Of a stretch of DNA of 64,000 bases, positions 1-9,680 are shown one piece after another. Source of the stretch: Tildeniella torsiva UHER 1998/13D (lineage in GTDB: Bacteria; Cyanobacteriota; Cyanobacteriia; Phormidesmidales; Phormidesmidaceae); the NCBI GenBank assembly GCA_019358835.1, contig JAHHIH010000001.1, forward strand, positions 248,001-312,000, read 5' to 3'. How positions within the stretch are numbered: the first letter of the stretch is position 1; every line of letters starts with the position of its first letter. The notes under the pieces were generated by a model, which searched no databases, was not told the origin of the DNA, and was given only the letters and a program-made list of their open reading frames with translations. Both the position numbers and the translations under genes were made by a program.

Positions 1-510
1 CGACTCCAGCGGTTTGAGCTGAAAAATGCGCGATCGGCTGACCAGCGCCTTGTTGACCTCAAAGTAAGGATTCTCGGTGGTTGCCCCAATCAAAATCACC
101 GTGCCGTTCTCTACCCAGGGCAGCAGCGCATCCTGCTGGGCCTTGTTGAAGCGGTGGACTTCGTCGATAAACAGAATTGTACGCCGACTGTACTGGCCGC
201 GCAGGTCTTGGGCCGATGCGATCGCCTCCCGAATATCCTTCACCCCCGCCAGCACCGCATTCAGCGCAATAAAGTGGGCGCTGGTGGTGTTAGCAATAAT
301 CTGGGCCAGGGTGGTCTTGCCCGTGCCCGGTGGCCCAAAAAAAATCAGCGAGGAAAGTTGATCGGCCTGAATCGCTCGCCGCAGTAGTCGCCCCGGCCCC
401 ACCACCGCATCTTGACCAATGAATTCATCCAGGGTTCGAGGCCGCAGCCGCGCGGCCAGCGGGGCGTCCCGGCCAATCTGCTCCTGGCGGTTATGGTCAA
501 AGAGATCCAT
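1..510 (-). CDS. rarA: RarA/MgsA replication-associated AAA ATPase, C-terminus cut by window edge
   Basis: The reading frame starts with ATG at 510 and is still open at base 1, so only the first 170 residues are present. It carries a Walker A motif (GPPGTGKTT, about residues 55-63), a Walker B motif (LFIDEVHRF) and the sensor-like GATTENPYF segment typical of the RarA/MgsA/WRNIP1 clamp-loader-like family. Family members act on stalled replication forks and single-stranded DNA gaps. The N-terminus ([12 protein letters not shown]) matches the family's usual start. The rest of the gene lies to the left, outside the window. Some cyanobacterial rarA genes carry C-terminal fusions; this cannot be judged here. 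Confidence 0.9.
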   Translation of the reverse strand, partial: MDLFDHNRQEQIGRDAPLAARLRPRTLDEFIGQDAVVGPGRLLRRAIQADQLSSLIFFGPPGTGKTTLAQIIANTTSAHFIALNAVLAGVKDIREAIASAQDLRGQYSRRTILFIDEVHRFNKAQQDALLPWVENGTVILIGATTENPYFEVNKALVSRSRIFQLKPLES

Positions 511-659
511 TGGGGTAGGGCATCCCAGAAGGCCAGTCAAATCAGTGCTGGCAAGGCTATTTCCTAATGGTATAGCCCGAGGTGCTGCCCGTAGGCAAAG
601 ACCAGCGCCACCGCCGAACTCCCTCAGTTTAGATTGCGGTCGAACTTGAGCTTAGTCTC

Positions 660-1622
660 CTATCCGGCCAGGTAAGCTTTCAGGTCTTGACGGGCGTAGC
701 GCAGTTTTTTGATGGCGTCGCGCTCGATTTGGCGCACCCGTTCGCGGCTGACGTTGAGCTGTTGGCCCACCTTAGAGAGCGATAGCCCTTCCCCCGTACC
801 GAGGCCAAAGCGCAGTACCAGCACCTCGCGCTGCTGGGGTGTGAGGCGATCGAGAATGCGGAAGATATCTTGCTTAAGGCTGTTTTGGGCCGCATACTCC
901 TCGGGCGATCGCCCCTGTTCATCCTCCAGCATGTCGGCCAGCTCGGTATCGCCCTTATCGCCCACCAGAGCATTCAGCGACATGGGCTGCTGCGACTGCG
1001 AGAGAAACTGACGCACCTGCACCAGGGGCATATCGAGGTGATTAGCTACCTCTTCTAGGGTGGCGGTGCGGCCTAGCTCCTGGGCCAGGTGACGCTGGGC
1101 GCGCTTAATCTTGGTCAACTTTTCGAAAATGTGGATGGGCAGGCGAATGGCGCGGCTTTTTTCTGCGATCGCCCGCGTCACGGCCTGGCGAATCCACCAA
1201 TAGGCGTAGGTCGAAAACCGAAAGCCCTTGGTGGGGTCAAATTTTTCAACCCCGCGCTGCAAACCCATAGTGCCTTCCTGCACCAGATCCATTAGGTCTA
1301 GATTGCGTTTGGTGTATTTTTTGGCGATAGAAACCACCAGGCGCAGGTTCGCTTCTACCATGCGGCGGCGGGCGGCTTCTCCGTTTGCAATCTGCTGGTG
1401 CAAATCGTTGACTGAAATATGGGCCGCCTCGGCCCACTCATCGACCGACGGCTCGTGACCCAGGGTGCCAGTGAGTTGCGTCGATATCTCGGTGAGACGA
1501 TTGAGCTGCTGCACGTGTTTACCCAGCGAAATCTCTTCGTCGCGGGAGAGCCGGGGAATGCGGCCAATTTCTTTCAGGTATGCCTGAACAGAATTGCTAG
1601 AGGTGGAGAGAGCTTGAGCCAT
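660..1622 (-). CDS. Group 2 sigma-70 family RNA polymerase sigma factor
   Basis: A 320-residue primary-like sigma factor. Region 1.2 ([15 protein letters not shown]) is near the N-terminus, regions 2.3-2.4 ([18 protein letters not shown]) are in the middle, and region 4.2 with its helix-turn-helix ([17 protein letters not shown]) is at the C-terminus. Length and the short N-terminus fit the cyanobacterial group 2 factors (SigB/SigC/SigD/SigE type), which redirect RNA polymerase under stress, darkness or nitrogen change. Which paralogue this is cannot be decided by eye. The ATG at 1622 gives the usual family N-terminus. An in-frame GTG at 1658 would add 12 residues; neither start has a clear Shine-Dalgarno sequence. 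Confidence 0.9.
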   Translation of the reverse strand: MAQALSTSSNSVQAYLKEIGRIPRLSRDEEISLGKHVQQLNRLTEISTQLTGTLGHEPSVDEWAEAAHISVNDLHQQIANGEAARRRMVEANLRLVVSIAKKYTKRNLDLMDLVQEGTMGLQRGVEKFDPTKGFRFSTYAYWWIRQAVTRAIAEKSRAIRLPIHIFEKLTKIKRAQRHLAQELGRTATLEEVANHLDMPLVQVRQFLSQSQQPMSLNALVGDKGDTELADMLEDEQGRSPEEYAAQNSLKQDIFRILDRLTPQQREVLVLRFGLGTGEGLSLSKVGQQLNVSRERVRQIERDAIKKLRYARQDLKAYLAG

Positions 1623-1715
1623 GGGGAAATCAGTAGTGGCAATCGACTTACCTGCCACTATGACAAGGGTTGCGCTTCCACGCCTCTACCCCAGGGGAGG
1701 AAGGCTAAGGATACC

Positions 1716-2576
1716 TTAAGACCTACAGTTGGCCCCGTTGTACTCCACCTGTATCGGCAACCAGTGGGCCTGGGGATTGGGCAGAGCGCTGCCAGGGGTT
1801 GGCTCAAAGCTGCGCTGTAGGGCCAGCTCTAGCGCTTTTTCATCTAGCACCGTATAGCCTGTGCTGTCGAGCAAAACCGGCTCTTTGACCAGCTGGCCAG
1901 AGGCATCTACAATCACCCCAACTAGGCCCTCAGCGGGGGCTGGGGTGAGGCAGGCGGTGATGGCATAGGGCACCTGCAAGGGAGCCAGCTTAGTGCCCAA
2001 AACGGGGATGTCGGTGTCGCTTAGACCCTGCCCCTCTGTCTCTAGCCACCCCGGCACAACCGAGGTGTGAAAGGCCACTTCGTCCGCCACGAGCGATTTG
2101 GCCTGCTGATTAAACTGGTACTGCGCCGGATCCCGCAGGCGATCGTCGAGGGTGGCAGGAAGTGGCTCTGGGGGCACAGGCTCTAGGTCAACACCAGCAG
2201 TAGGTGGCGCAGGCGGAGTGGCGTCTACCCGTTCTGCCTGAGGCTTTGAAGGGGCTGGCGCAGGAGAAGCGGGCGGCGCAGAACGGACTAGGGGCGGCGC
2301 TTTGGGCGGCGGTGCCTGGGTTGCCTGGGGGGCTGGGGCGACTGCGATCGCCTCGGCGGCGGGCTCAGCGGCAGCCGGTAGCCGCACCACACCCACAACC
2401 GACGACGGGTCATTGATCTCGGTCAGACTCTCAGCGGCCTCGGGGGTAGTCTCGGGCACGGGCCACGCTAGCAACACGCCGTGCAGCCCGATCGAAAACA
2501 GCACCAGCAGCCCGCCCCCCGACCACCGGAGAGAGCGCTGCCCCACTCTGAGTTTGAAAGGAAATGCCATGGTCAT
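1716..2576 (-). CDS. TonB-like proline-rich periplasmic protein
   Basis: A 286-residue protein with one N-terminal membrane segment (about residues 20-38), a long Pro/Ala-rich linker (about 75-145) and a C-terminal domain (about 195-286). The last domain looks TonB-like: it predicts alternating strands and contains a short segment of the type 'VIVDASGQL...LDEKALELALQRSFEP'. TonB proteins couple inner-membrane proton motive force to outer-membrane receptors. No exbB/exbD genes lie nearby, so the energising partner is unknown. A second protein of similar layout lies at 61163-61957. Family-level assignment is inference from architecture; the exact role is unknown. Confidence 0.6.
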   Translation of the reverse strand: MTMAFPFKLRVGQRSLRWSGGGLLVLFSIGLHGVLLAWPVPETTPEAAESLTEINDPSSVVGVVRLPAAAEPAAEAIAVAPAPQATQAPPPKAPPLVRSAPPASPAPAPSKPQAERVDATPPAPPTAGVDLEPVPPEPLPATLDDRLRDPAQYQFNQQAKSLVADEVAFHTSVVPGWLETEGQGLSDTDIPVLGTKLAPLQVPYAITACLTPAPAEGLVGVIVDASGQLVKEPVLLDSTGYTVLDEKALELALQRSFEPTPGSALPNPQAHWLPIQVEYNGANCRS

Positions 2577-2740
2577 GCCCGTTGCTCTGCGCCCACAAAT
2601 GGTAGCGAAATGTTAGCGTTTGACGTTCTAAAGGTGGCACATCTTTTAGATAGCGTTATCAGTAAGCAGACAGTTTTTATATTGTCGTTATTTGCCGCTA
2701 CGCTAGGGCTGTTGAGGCTCTACCACAAAGGCTCACAACC

Positions 2741-4609
2741 ATGCGGCGAGAAGACTTGACCCTACTCACGGCAGGCCTGTTGCTCGTGCTGACAGCCATC
2801 CTTTTAATTGCCCTGGAGCCTCGCCAGGCATCCGTTGCTCCATCACCCGAGGCCAGTGCCGTGCCCACCCAGCTGTTAACCGACCCGTTTTTGCAGTACC
2901 CCACCCTTAGCGCAGTGCGAGTGGTGTGGTTTACCGAGTTTGAGGGCCAAGACCACCGGGTGCATTGGGGTGCTCCCGAGCAGCCATCCGAGGCTAATTT
3001 ACCCAATCAGGCGATCGCGATCACGACTCGGCTGGCTCGCACCCGAGAAGACGGCCAGTCTCAGGTCGATCACCCCAATTTTTCTGATTTACAGCAGACC
3101 ATAGCGCGCCCAATTTGGCGCCATGAAGCCATGGTAACAGGGCTACCACAGGGGCAGCGCGTGCCCTACCGGGTGGCCAGCACTGGGGTAGACGGCACCG
3201 TTGTCGAAAGCCGTGTGTTTACTCTGGCGGCGGCCCCCCCGGCGGGTCAGCCCACCCAGATTCTGCTCACCTCTGACCATCAAAACATGCCCATGGTTGC
3301 CGCCAATCTGCAAAAGGCGGCAGAAACCTTGGGTCAAGTAGACGCGGTGTTTTTTGCAGGCGATCTGGTCAACATTCCCGATCGCGCCTCGGAATGGTTT
3401 GACGACAGCCGGGGCTGCGGCTTTTTCCCCTGTTTGCAGGGTAAGACCAGCTATGCCCTAGAGCGCAATGGCCGCACCACCCGCTACCAAGGGGGCGAAA
3501 TTATTCAGCACGCACCGCTGTTTACAATCGTGGGCAACCACGAGGTGATGGGACGGTTTGCAGCGACCTCCCCCTTAAAGGAGCAGTTTGGCAATCCGGC
3601 CCCTCGCCAGGTGGCCGTAGCCCTTTACGACGCCAATGCCGATCTGTTTAACCCCAGCGGTGATCCTGCCCTGCGCCGCCAGTGGATTATTGACAATTCC
3701 TTTAACAGCGACACCTACGATGCGCTGTTTAGCCTGCCGGTCACCCAGGTGCCCAACCCCGATCGCCCCGAGACCACCAGCCGCTACTACGCCGTCACCT
3801 TTGGCGACGTTCGCCTAGTGGCGCTGCACGTTACCCAAATTTGGCGACCCTACGACCTCAATGCCACCACCCGAGGCCGCTACCAAGAGCGTGAAGCCGA
3901 CCTGGGCACGCCGCAGAGCTGGGGCCACGGCCAGCACATTTTTGAACCGATTGAGCGGGGGAGCTTGCAGTACCAGTGGCTAGAGCAGGAGCTGGCCAGC
4001 GAGGCCTTTCGCCAGGCCAAATACAAGGTGGTGATGTTGCACCATCCGCCCCACACCCTGGGCGACAACATTGTGCCCGCCTTCACTAACCCCGTTCGCC
4101 GCTACGATCGCGACGATGCAGGCCGTCTCACCGCCGTTCGCTACGAGTATCCCCGCGACGACGACTACATTGCCCGCGACCTGGTGCCCCTGCTAGAGCA
4201 GGCCGGGGTAGACCTGGTGTTCTACGGCCACTCGCACCTGTGGAACCGCTTTGTATCGCCCCAGGGCACCCACTACCTGGAAACCTCGAACGTGGGCAAT
4301 TCCTACGGCGCTTTCTGGAAGGATAAATCTCGCCCGGTACCCCCTGAGACAATTGAGGGCTCGGCAGTGACCTATTCCCCCTCCGACTATGTGGCCCAAG
4401 GCGACCCCAACGGCCTAGAGCCCGTGGTGCCCACGATCGCCCCCCTGCAAGACGATAGCGGCAATCCGCTGCCCTACCTGGCCAGCAATGACATCACTGC
4501 CTTCAGCGTGTTTGACACGGGCACGGGGACAATCAGTAGCTACTACTTTGATACGCGGGAGCCGAACTCGGCGGTGGTGAAGTTTGATGAGTTTGTTGTG
4601 GGCCGATGA
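2741..4609 (+). CDS. Secreted/membrane-anchored metallophosphoesterase, purple acid phosphatase-like
   Basis: A 622-residue protein with an N-terminal hydrophobic segment (about residues 8-26: signal peptide or anchor). An Fn3-like purple acid phosphatase N-domain (about 45-165) and a calcineurin-like phosphoesterase domain (about 170-530) follow. Metal-binding motifs are visible in order: SDHQ, FFAGDLVN, GNHE, HHPPH and GHSH. These are the conserved Asp, Asn and His ligands of the di-metal site. It likely acts in the periplasm or outside the cell on phosphomonoesters or diesters; the substrate is not evident. It is transcribed divergently from the TonB-like gene, sharing a 164-bp intergenic region. 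No Pho box was found by eye. Confidence 0.85.
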   Translation: MRREDLTLLTAGLLLVLTAILLIALEPRQASVAPSPEASAVPTQLLTDPFLQYPTLSAVRVVWFTEFEGQDHRVHWGAPEQPSEANLPNQAIAITTRLARTREDGQSQVDHPNFSDLQQTIARPIWRHEAMVTGLPQGQRVPYRVASTGVDGTVVESRVFTLAAAPPAGQPTQILLTSDHQNMPMVAANLQKAAETLGQVDAVFFAGDLVNIPDRASEWFDDSRGCGFFPCLQGKTSYALERNGRTTRYQGGEIIQHAPLFTIVGNHEVMGRFAATSPLKEQFGNPAPRQVAVALYDANADLFNPSGDPALRRQWIIDNSFNSDTYDALFSLPVTQVPNPDRPETTSRYYAVTFGDVRLVALHVTQIWRPYDLNATTRGRYQEREADLGTPQSWGHGQHIFEPIERGSLQYQWLEQELASEAFRQAKYKVVMLHHPPHTLGDNIVPAFTNPVRRYDRDDAGRLTAVRYEYPRDDDYIARDLVPLLEQAGVDLVFYGHSHLWNRFVSPQGTHYLETSNVGNSYGAFWKDKSRPVPPETIEGSAVTYSPSDYVAQGDPNGLEPVVPTIAPLQDDSGNPLPYLASNDITAFSVFDTGTGTISSYYFDTREPNSAVVKFDEFVVGR

Positions 4610-4647
4610 GTGGGTGGGTCGGTGGGTGGGTGAGTAGGCAGGTGGGA
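4608..4647. repeat. GTGG-rich low-complexity repeat
   Basis: Directly after the metallophosphoesterase stop codon there are repeated GTGGGTGG/GTGAGTAGG units. The composition resembles the GGGTAGGGAGT-type intergenic repeats near 20.7, 35.3 and 46.0 kb. No coding potential is seen. Confidence 0.4.
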
Positions 4648-4675
4648 TTGCCCATCTTATATAGCCATAGTCACC

Positions 4676-4730
4676 TGGGTTAGGACATCCAGAAACGTTT
4701 GAACGTTTTGAGGGGAAATGTCTTAACCAG
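4676..4730. terminator. Cruciform-like inverted repeat between convergent genes
   Basis: Outer arms at 4678-4688 (GGTTAGGACAT) and 4718-4728 (ATGTCTTAACC) pair over 10 of 11 positions. A second, inner palindrome (AAACGTTTGAACGTTT) sits near 4693-4708. The element lies between the convergent ends of the phosphoesterase gene and folC, 6 nt beyond the folC stop. That position suggests a two-way transcription end, but there is no clear T-run. Confidence 0.35.
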
Positions 4731-4735
4731 ACTGG

Positions 4736-6079
4736 CTACAGCTGTAAAGCGTTGGCGACGTCAACATCTCGGTAAGGTTCGGTGGCGAGGAAGTGGCCAA
4801 TTAGGTAGAGCGAGCCGCAGAGCACCTTGAGCTGAGCTGGGGACTGGGCGATCGCAATCAACCCATCCCTGAGCGAATTGTGGATTTCACACTGGGCCAG
4901 GTCATGGCAGACCGATCGCGCGATCGCCCCCAAATCCTCCGGCGCTGCCGTCTCGTGCCCCGGCACAGGTACCAGATGTAAGGTATCCCCTGGCCGCAGC
5001 AGGGCAGCAAAAATATCGCTGTGATCCTTGGTTGCCAGCATCCCCATCAGCCAAACTGTCCCAGTTGGTTGTCCCGGCTGGCCTGCCCACCAGCTATCCA
5101 CATACTGGCGCAGCACCTCGGCGGCAGCGGGGTTGTGGGCACCGTCAATTAGCAGCGGGTAGCTCTCCGGTTCCTGGCCCCAGGTCAACCACTGCAAGCG
5201 TCCGGGCCAGCGAGCGTTGCCCATGCCCTGGGCGATCGCATCGTCAGAAATGTGCCAGCCCTGGGCGCGCAAGGTTCGTAGGGTGGCGATCGCGATCGCA
5301 GAATTAGTCAGCTGGTGCTCGCCCAACAGCGCCAGGGCATAGGTAATGGCATCGTCACCCTGGCCGTAGCAGGCCTTTCCCTCCCCTAGGGGAACTGCGG
5401 GCGCAGGCCACACCGCCGGACAGCCCAACTCGGCCAAACGAGCCTGCACCACAGCGTCTGCTTCGCTAGGCAGCGGGCCAACCACGGCAGGACGCTCCGG
5501 CTTTAGCACCCCCGCCTTCTCGCGGGCGATGTCGGCCAGGGTGGGGCCGAGGCGCTGCCAGTGCTCGCGGCTGAGGGACGTAATCACGCTTACCAGGGGT
5601 GCATCCACCACGTTGGTAGCATCCAGCCTTCCCCCCAGGCCCACCTCCATCACCGCCACATCTACCCCAGCCTCAGCAAAGTGTAGCCAGGCGGCGGCGG
5701 TAAACACCTCAAACTGAGTTGGCGAGGGTTGGGCTGGATCAATAGCCGCCACCACCTGCTTCAGCCGATCAACTAAGTCCTGAGTCGCAAGGGGTTCCCC
5801 ATTGACCACAATGCGCTCGCGCCAGCTCACCAGGTGCGGTGAGGTATATCGCCCGACCCGATACCCCGCCGCCCCCAGCACCGCCGCCAGGTAGGCACAC
5901 ACCGACCCCTTGCCGTTGGTGCCCGCCACATGCACCAGGGGCACCCGATCCTGCGGATTGCCCAACGCCGCCAGCAGCCGCTGAATGCGCTCTAGCCCCA
6001 GCTCTACCCCAAACCGCCCAAAGGGGGCCAGGATGCTCTCAATCTGTTGCTCTTGTTCAATCTGAGGAGGCTGATACAC
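4736..6079 (-). CDS. folC: Bifunctional folylpolyglutamate synthase / dihydrofolate synthase
   Basis: A 447-residue FolC/Mur-ligase-fold enzyme. It adds L-glutamate to dihydropteroate or to tetrahydrofolates in an ATP-dependent step of folate synthesis in the cytoplasm. The family P-loop (GTNGKGSV) is at about residues 54-61, followed by GLGGRLDATN and the LIDGAHNPAA motif of the C-terminal domain. The start is GTG at 6079, supported by GGAGAG 8-10 nt upstream. The gene stands alone between an upstream glnB transcription unit and a convergent phosphoesterase gene. Confidence 0.93.
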   Translation of the reverse strand: MYQPPQIEQEQQIESILAPFGRFGVELGLERIQRLLAALGNPQDRVPLVHVAGTNGKGSVCAYLAAVLGAAGYRVGRYTSPHLVSWRERIVVNGEPLATQDLVDRLKQVVAAIDPAQPSPTQFEVFTAAAWLHFAEAGVDVAVMEVGLGGRLDATNVVDAPLVSVITSLSREHWQRLGPTLADIAREKAGVLKPERPAVVGPLPSEADAVVQARLAELGCPAVWPAPAVPLGEGKACYGQGDDAITYALALLGEHQLTNSAIAIATLRTLRAQGWHISDDAIAQGMGNARWPGRLQWLTWGQEPESYPLLIDGAHNPAAAEVLRQYVDSWWAGQPGQPTGTVWLMGMLATKDHSDIFAALLRPGDTLHLVPVPGHETAAPEDLGAIARSVCHDLAQCEIHNSLRDGLIAIAQSPAQLKVLCGSLYLIGHFLATEPYRDVDVANALQL

Positions 6080-6197
6080 AGGTAATTCTCTCCGCCAGCG
6101 AGGGATAGGGTAGCTGGGCCATTAAGCATCTTAATGGAACATTGAAAATCCACAAGGGCGATCGGATTGCAACAGATTACCCGCTGTGAGCAGGCAT

Positions 6198-6223
6198 AAA
6201 AAAGGCGCAGCGTACGCTGCGCC
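6198..6223 (-). terminator. Rho-independent terminator of glnB
   Basis: A perfect 20-bp palindrome (GGCGCAGCGTACGCTGCGCC, 6204-6223) is followed on the minus strand by six T residues (6198-6203). It lies 31 nt beyond the glnB stop codon. Confidence 0.88.
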
Positions 6224-6253
6224 TAGGTCGAGGCATTAACGTCTGGGCCAAGG

Positions 6254-6595
<342 letters not shown>

Positions 6596-6710
6596 TCAAA
6601 CCAGGGTGCTTCAGCGGGTATCTCTGTAAACCTCATCCGAGTCCAGAATTGGAGTTCTACCGGTGGAAAAACTACAGATTCCGAGCTGGACTTGGTATAG
6701 CTTCGGTCTA

Positions 6711-6753
6711 TGTGTATCGGGCCTGACCCCTACAATACTGTATCTTCAGCTAC
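6711..6753 (-). promoter_or_regulatory. NtcA-activated promoter candidate for glnB
   Basis: The minus strand reads GTAGCTGAAGATAC at 6753-6740, a perfect GTA-N8-TAC NtcA consensus. A -10-like hexamer TACACA (6716-6711) follows 23 nt downstream, the spacing expected for a class II NtcA-activated promoter. Transcription would start near 6705, about 110 nt before the glnB ATG. NtcA control of glnB is established in other cyanobacteria; the site here is read directly from the sequence. Confidence 0.75.
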
Positions 6754-6817
6754 AAAAATTCAGGCCAGTGGAGTCACAGCGGCTAGAAAAGCCAGCTATG
6801 GAGGGGAATCCAGCGTT

Positions 6818-7489
6818 CTAGCGAGAATTGCTTAGCAGCGGCTTCATAATCAAGAAACCGGCCCCAAAGGCGCTGATCACAATCAGCAGAATGGTTGCTG
6901 CCAGCCAAAGGCCACTCAGGTCTGACGATGACTGACTCAGCTGCCCAGGACGACTGGCGTCGATACGCTCTTCGGTGTACAGCCGCTGGGGGGCTGCCTG
7001 GGGCCGTTTAGGCGGCATTTTGGGTGCTTTTTTGGCCTTGGGCTTCACCATTTGGGTTAACTGGCTGGCCAGGGTCGATACCCCTTCCCCGACCGACCCT
7101 GATAGTCGCTCTGGCAGAGAGGCCGAAGGCTCTTCAGCCATAGAGTAAGTCGCGGCCATTGCTGGGACTTCAACACCCAAGGGAGCCGTTAGCGGGCGGA
7201 CAATGCTCTCTGGCTCGATCGCCTGGGGTTGACTGACCTCGATCGCCTGCTTGAGGCGGGCCGCCGAATCCGCAAAGCGAATCATTTCCTGGCGCAGCAC
7301 CTGGTTTTGCTGGGTGAGCTGCTGATTTTGCTGGGTCAGTGAATCGACCATGGCCTGGGTGGCGCGTAGCTCGGTGGCCAGCTCACGGTACACCGAAATC
7401 GGCACCGAAGGGGCCTGACGGCTACCCTGGGGTGCTTCTGGGGCCACAGCGCCAGAGTAAGCAGATTCGGGAGAAAAGGGTACGTTCAT
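6818..7489 (-). CDS. Conserved hypothetical protein with coiled coil and C-terminal membrane anchor
   Basis: A 223-residue protein. Residues about 30-85 form a predicted Gln-rich coiled coil (repeated LTQQNQ units). A Pro/Ala/Lys-rich central part (KPKAKKAPKMPPKRPQAAP) follows. One C-terminal membrane helix (about 195-217) leaves only a few residues beyond it. The protein is probably tail-anchored with its bulk in the cytoplasm. No catalytic motif or known family was recognised. It lies upstream of glnB on the same strand, but the glnB promoter separates them. The start ATG at 7489 precedes MNVPFSPESA. Confidence 0.6.
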   Translation of the reverse strand: MNVPFSPESAYSGAVAPEAPQGSRQAPSVPISVYRELATELRATQAMVDSLTQQNQQLTQQNQVLRQEMIRFADSAARLKQAIEVSQPQAIEPESIVRPLTAPLGVEVPAMAATYSMAEEPSASLPERLSGSVGEGVSTLASQLTQMVKPKAKKAPKMPPKRPQAAPQRLYTEERIDASRPGQLSQSSSDLSGLWLAATILLIVISAFGAGFLIMKPLLSNSR

Positions 7490-7621
7490 GATGACGGTAG
7501 AAGGGGCGTTTAAGAACGAAAAAGAGCCTTATAAATTGGTCTGCCCAAGGGTAGTTCACATTAGAGCAATTGCACCAGTTTTAGTCAAGAAAAGTTTTGG
7601 CCCTGACAGATACCCTGTGTC

Positions 7622-7647
7622 AAATTCCATTGTGGACAGTGGAATTT
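7622..7647. repeat. 8-bp inverted repeat in intergenic region
   Basis: AAATTCCA (7622-7629) and TGGAATTT (7640-7647) form a perfect 8-bp stem with a 10-nt loop. It lies between the 3' end of the cysteine hydrolase gene and the 5' end of the coiled-coil protein gene, both on the minus strand. It could be an operator for the latter or a weak terminator for the former. A direct repeat, TTCGACTGRCAAA, also occurs twice (about 7673 and 7712). Confidence 0.35.
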
Positions 7648-7767
7648 AGCAATTGTCTCACCCTAAAAGTAGATTCGACTGGCAAAGGTGCAGGGTTTTG
7701 AGCCGGATGCTGAGTTCGACTGACAAAACTCCCAATTGCAACCGATACCCCACACAGAGGCTTCCCC

Positions 7768-8556
7768 TCAGCTAGGTTCTACAGAAGGCTTTAGGGCCAC
7801 TGCCAACGCCGTGCTGTCAGTCACAAAGCCAAAGCACTGGTTGACGTTGTAGACGGTGGCCTGGGTGCAGTAGTTGGGGGAGGTGGTGGCGCTACAGTCG
7901 CTCAGCAAAACGCAGTCGTAGCCGAGAAAGTTGGCGTCTTGCAGGGTGGCCATGACGCACTGATCTACATTGACCCCGGCGAAGAACAGGGTGGTTTTGC
8001 CCAAGTTGCGCAAAATGCTGTCGAGGGGCGTATCCCAAAAGCCGCTCATGCGGTACTTATCGACCCAGATGTCTTGGGGCTGAGCTTTTAGCTCATCCAC
8101 TACCGCCGCCGCCCAGCTGCCCTTGGTGAGTACGGGGGCACCGTTGGCTGGGAGCGGATCGCCGAGGCCTACCCCGGCCCCGCTGGGGTTATAAACGTGG
8201 TGCAGGCCAGCGCTCAGGTTGAGGCGATCGCGGCGGTTGCCCCAGTTGACCCAAACCACCGGCACCTGGGCCGATCGTAGTTTAGGCAGCAGGGTTTGTA
8301 AGGGCTGAATTGCCTGACGGGCAAGGGTTACGTCAACCCCAATACTGGCCAGCCAGCCGTCCGGGTGGCAAAAGTCGTTTTGCATGTCGATCACCAGACA
8401 GGCGGTTTTGGCGAGGTCAAACCGCACTTGCTTGGTCTGGGTAACGAGGGTGGCTAGCCGGGGCTGTAACTCTTGACGACTAATGTCGGCGACCTGGTCA
8501 TTGACCCACCAGGCATTGGGCGGATGACCCAGAGGACGCAGATTTGAAATATCCAT
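7768..8556 (-). CDS. Isochorismatase-family cysteine hydrolase
   Basis: A 262-residue protein of the isochorismatase-like hydrolase fold. The catalytic Asp is in CLVIDMQNDF (about residue 57), the Lys in the middle (around VDKYRMSGF) and the nucleophilic Cys in GVNVDQCVMAT (about residue 201). The family includes nicotinamidases, N-carbamoyl amidohydrolases and RutB-type ureidoacrylate hydrolases. Which amide is cleaved cannot be told from sequence alone. The gene follows mraY after 29 nt on the same strand and may be co-transcribed with it, though no functional link is obvious. Confidence 0.85.
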   Translation of the reverse strand: MDISNLRPLGHPPNAWWVNDQVADISRQELQPRLATLVTQTKQVRFDLAKTACLVIDMQNDFCHPDGWLASIGVDVTLARQAIQPLQTLLPKLRSAQVPVVWVNWGNRRDRLNLSAGLHHVYNPSGAGVGLGDPLPANGAPVLTKGSWAAAVVDELKAQPQDIWVDKYRMSGFWDTPLDSILRNLGKTTLFFAGVNVDQCVMATLQDANFLGYDCVLLSDCSATTSPNYCTQATVYNVNQCFGFVTDSTALAVALKPSVEPS

Positions 8557-8585
8557 GGCGACGCTTCTGGGAGTGGGATGCAGAC

Positions 8586-9680
8586 CTATCTCACCTGGAG
8601 GGCCAGCACCGCCAGTAGGGCCGTCACCGCATAGGCCACCGCCACAACCTGAATCTCAGACCAGCCCGATAGCTCAAAGTGGTGGTGGAGCGGAGCCATC
8701 TTAAAGAAGCGTTTGCCCACGCCATCGGGGCCTTTGGTGGCTTTGAAATAGCCCACCTGAATGATCACCGACAGGGTTTCGGCAAAGAACAGCAGGGTCA
8801 GCACCAGCAGAGCAAACAGGTTACCGCTGAGAATGCCCACGGCTCCTAGGGCCGCACCCAAAGCTAGGGAACCGGTGTCGCCCATGAAGACGCGGGCGGG
8901 GTTGTGGTTGTGGAGCAAGAAGCCCAGGCAGGCACCGGCCATGGCGGCACAGAACACCATCAAATCGGGGTGGGTGGGGGCAACAATGGCTGCTAGACCC
9001 ATGAAGGCGATCGCCCCCGTGCCGCCCATCAGACCGTCGAGGCCGTCGGTGAGATTGGTGGCATTGCTTTCGGCCACCAGCACAAACCCGGCTAGGGGCC
9101 AAAACAGAAAGCCTAGGGGTAGCCCCAGGCCCAGAGGCAGCGCCACGGTGGTGAGGCTGGCAGGCTGACTGGTGAGCACCCAAAGGCAAAACAGCACTGC
9201 GATCGCCACCTGAAGCGCCAGCTTGGCGCGGGGCGAAATACCCTTGTTAGAGCGCCGCTGAATCACCTGCCAGTCATCTACCCAGCCGATCGCCCCGTAG
9301 GCCAGGGTGAGCAGCGACACGGCTACCGCATCGCGGGCAAAGCCGGTTGCTACTAGAGCCACAATTACCGCTACCGGCACAAAAAAAGCGCCACCCATGG
9401 TGGGGGTGCCCGCTTTTTTGAGATGACCCTGGGGGCCTTCTTCTCGAATAAATTGGCCAGTTTTGAGCGCCCGCAGCAGAGGCACCGCCGAAAACCCGAG
9501 CAGGCTGCTGCCCAGGGCCGCCACGATAAAGGGAACCGTAATTGAAGCACCCAGGCTGACGGTGTTGTCTAACACCCCATCTAGCCCGACAGCGGCAGCG
9601 CTAAGCCCTAGACCCAGCAGCCAAAAAAGCGCTTGGCCATTCAGAGACAGCCCCTTTGATGCTAAAAACTTCGCATCCAC
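8586..9680 (-). CDS. mraY: Phospho-N-acetylmuramoyl-pentapeptide-transferase
   Basis: A 364-residue polytopic membrane enzyme that transfers phospho-MurNAc-pentapeptide to undecaprenyl phosphate (lipid I synthesis). Family motifs are intact: GWVDDWQVI with the Asp pair, NATNLTDGLDGLMGG with the catalytic Asp, and APLHHHFE near the C-terminus. About ten hydrophobic segments are visible. I chose the GTG at 9680 because GAGGA lies 6 nt upstream and it gives the usual cyanobacterial N-terminus (VDAK...). An upstream in-frame GTG at 9710 would add 10 residues. The gene is not in a mur/fts cluster here. Confidence 0.95.
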   Translation of the reverse strand: MDAKFLASKGLSLNGQALFWLLGLGLSAAAVGLDGVLDNTVSLGASITVPFIVAALGSSLLGFSAVPLLRALKTGQFIREEGPQGHLKKAGTPTMGGAFFVPVAVIVALVATGFARDAVAVSLLTLAYGAIGWVDDWQVIQRRSNKGISPRAKLALQVAIAVLFCLWVLTSQPASLTTVALPLGLGLPLGFLFWPLAGFVLVAESNATNLTDGLDGLMGGTGAIAFMGLAAIVAPTHPDLMVFCAAMAGACLGFLLHNHNPARVFMGDTGSLALGAALGAVGILSGNLFALLVLTLLFFAETLSVIIQVGYFKATKGPDGVGKRFFKMAPLHHHFELSGWSEIQVVAVAYAVTALLAVLALQVR

